Part shown: positions 6,024 to 6,034 of the stretch, in pieces
Layout of the letters: each line of letters opens with the position of its first letter
Position numbering within the stretch: the first letter of the stretch is position 1
Origin: Candidatus Zixiibacteriota bacterium
GTDB lineage: Bacteria > Zixibacteria > MSB-5A5 > JAABVY01
Assembly: GCA_014730285.1 (NCBI GenBank)
Contig: WJIM01000006.1
Span: 1-6,034, forward strand
DNA: 6,034 nucleotides
Direction: 5' to 3'
Notes under the pieces: generated by a model
Database searches by the model: none
Told to the model about the DNA's origin: nothing
Seen by the model: the letters and a program-made list of their open reading frames with translations, nothing else
Made by a program: the position numbers and the translations under genes

Positions 6024-6034
6024 GGGGGAGAGGA
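6024..6034 (+). promoter_or_regulatory. SD-like purine tract after ComM, suggesting a following gene
   Basis: The 11 bases after the ComM stop are all purine (GGGGGAGAGGA) and complementary to the 16S anti-SD. A co-transcribed gene probably starts within about 10 bases after the window ends, but its start codon cannot be seen. Confidence 0.45.

Noticed and set aside
1..6034. Search for CRISPR arrays, tRNA/rRNA genes, insertion sequences and attachment sites
   Set aside because: No regularly spaced repeats, cloverleaf, transposase or terminal inverted repeats were seen; the intergenic gaps are all under 220 bases and contain only promoter, leader and terminator signals.

Overview
The window carries six protein-coding genes, all on the + strand. 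It has compact spacing, strong Shine-Dalgarno sites in front of most genes and near-consensus sigma70-type promoters (TATAAT-like -10 boxes). This is a bacterial chromosome of moderate GC. Three features suggest a Gram-negative, diderm bacterium, possibly a candidate phylum of the FCB group such as Zixibacteria: lipoproteins with Gly-X-Y stalks, ethylbenzene-dehydrogenase-type haem domains, and non-Bacteroidetes promoters. The phylum is a low-confidence inference from remembered family resemblance.

Layout. Bases 1-757 hold the 3' part of a DEDDh (DnaQ-like) 3'-5' exonuclease fused to a C-terminal WYL-type domain. A 216-base intergenic region (758-973) contains a strong promoter and a potentially structured leader. 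It drives a two-gene operon (974-3163) of paralogous secreted lipoproteins. Each has a signal peptide with the acceptor cysteine at residue 23, a short collagen-like Gly-X-Y stalk, and a domain resembling the haem-binding domain of ethylbenzene dehydrogenase gamma subunit / cytochrome c-552-like proteins. The operon ends at a clear rho-independent terminator (3182-3212). Three separately promoted genes follow: a small VOC (glyoxalase-fold) protein starting at TTG (3281-3679), a HAD-superfamily protein (3722-4414) whose promoter places transcription initiation at the start codon, and a complete ComM/YifB-type AAA+ ATPase (4488-6023). A purine-rich SD-like stretch after the ComM stop suggests another gene just beyond the window.

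How the genes may work together. Only the lipoprotein pair is a clear functional unit, plausibly a surface or periplasm-facing haem or electron-transfer module. The second protein keeps a CX3CH haem-attachment-type motif, while the first has CX3CE at the aligned position. The exonuclease-WYL protein and ComM both concern DNA metabolism (repair or signalling; branch migration during natural transformation) but sit in separate transcription units. The VOC and HAD proteins look like stand-alone small enzymes with unknown substrates. The most unusual items are the haem-motif divergence between the stalked paralogues, the exonuclease-WYL fusion, and the likely leaderless HAD gene with non-canonical catalytic motifs.
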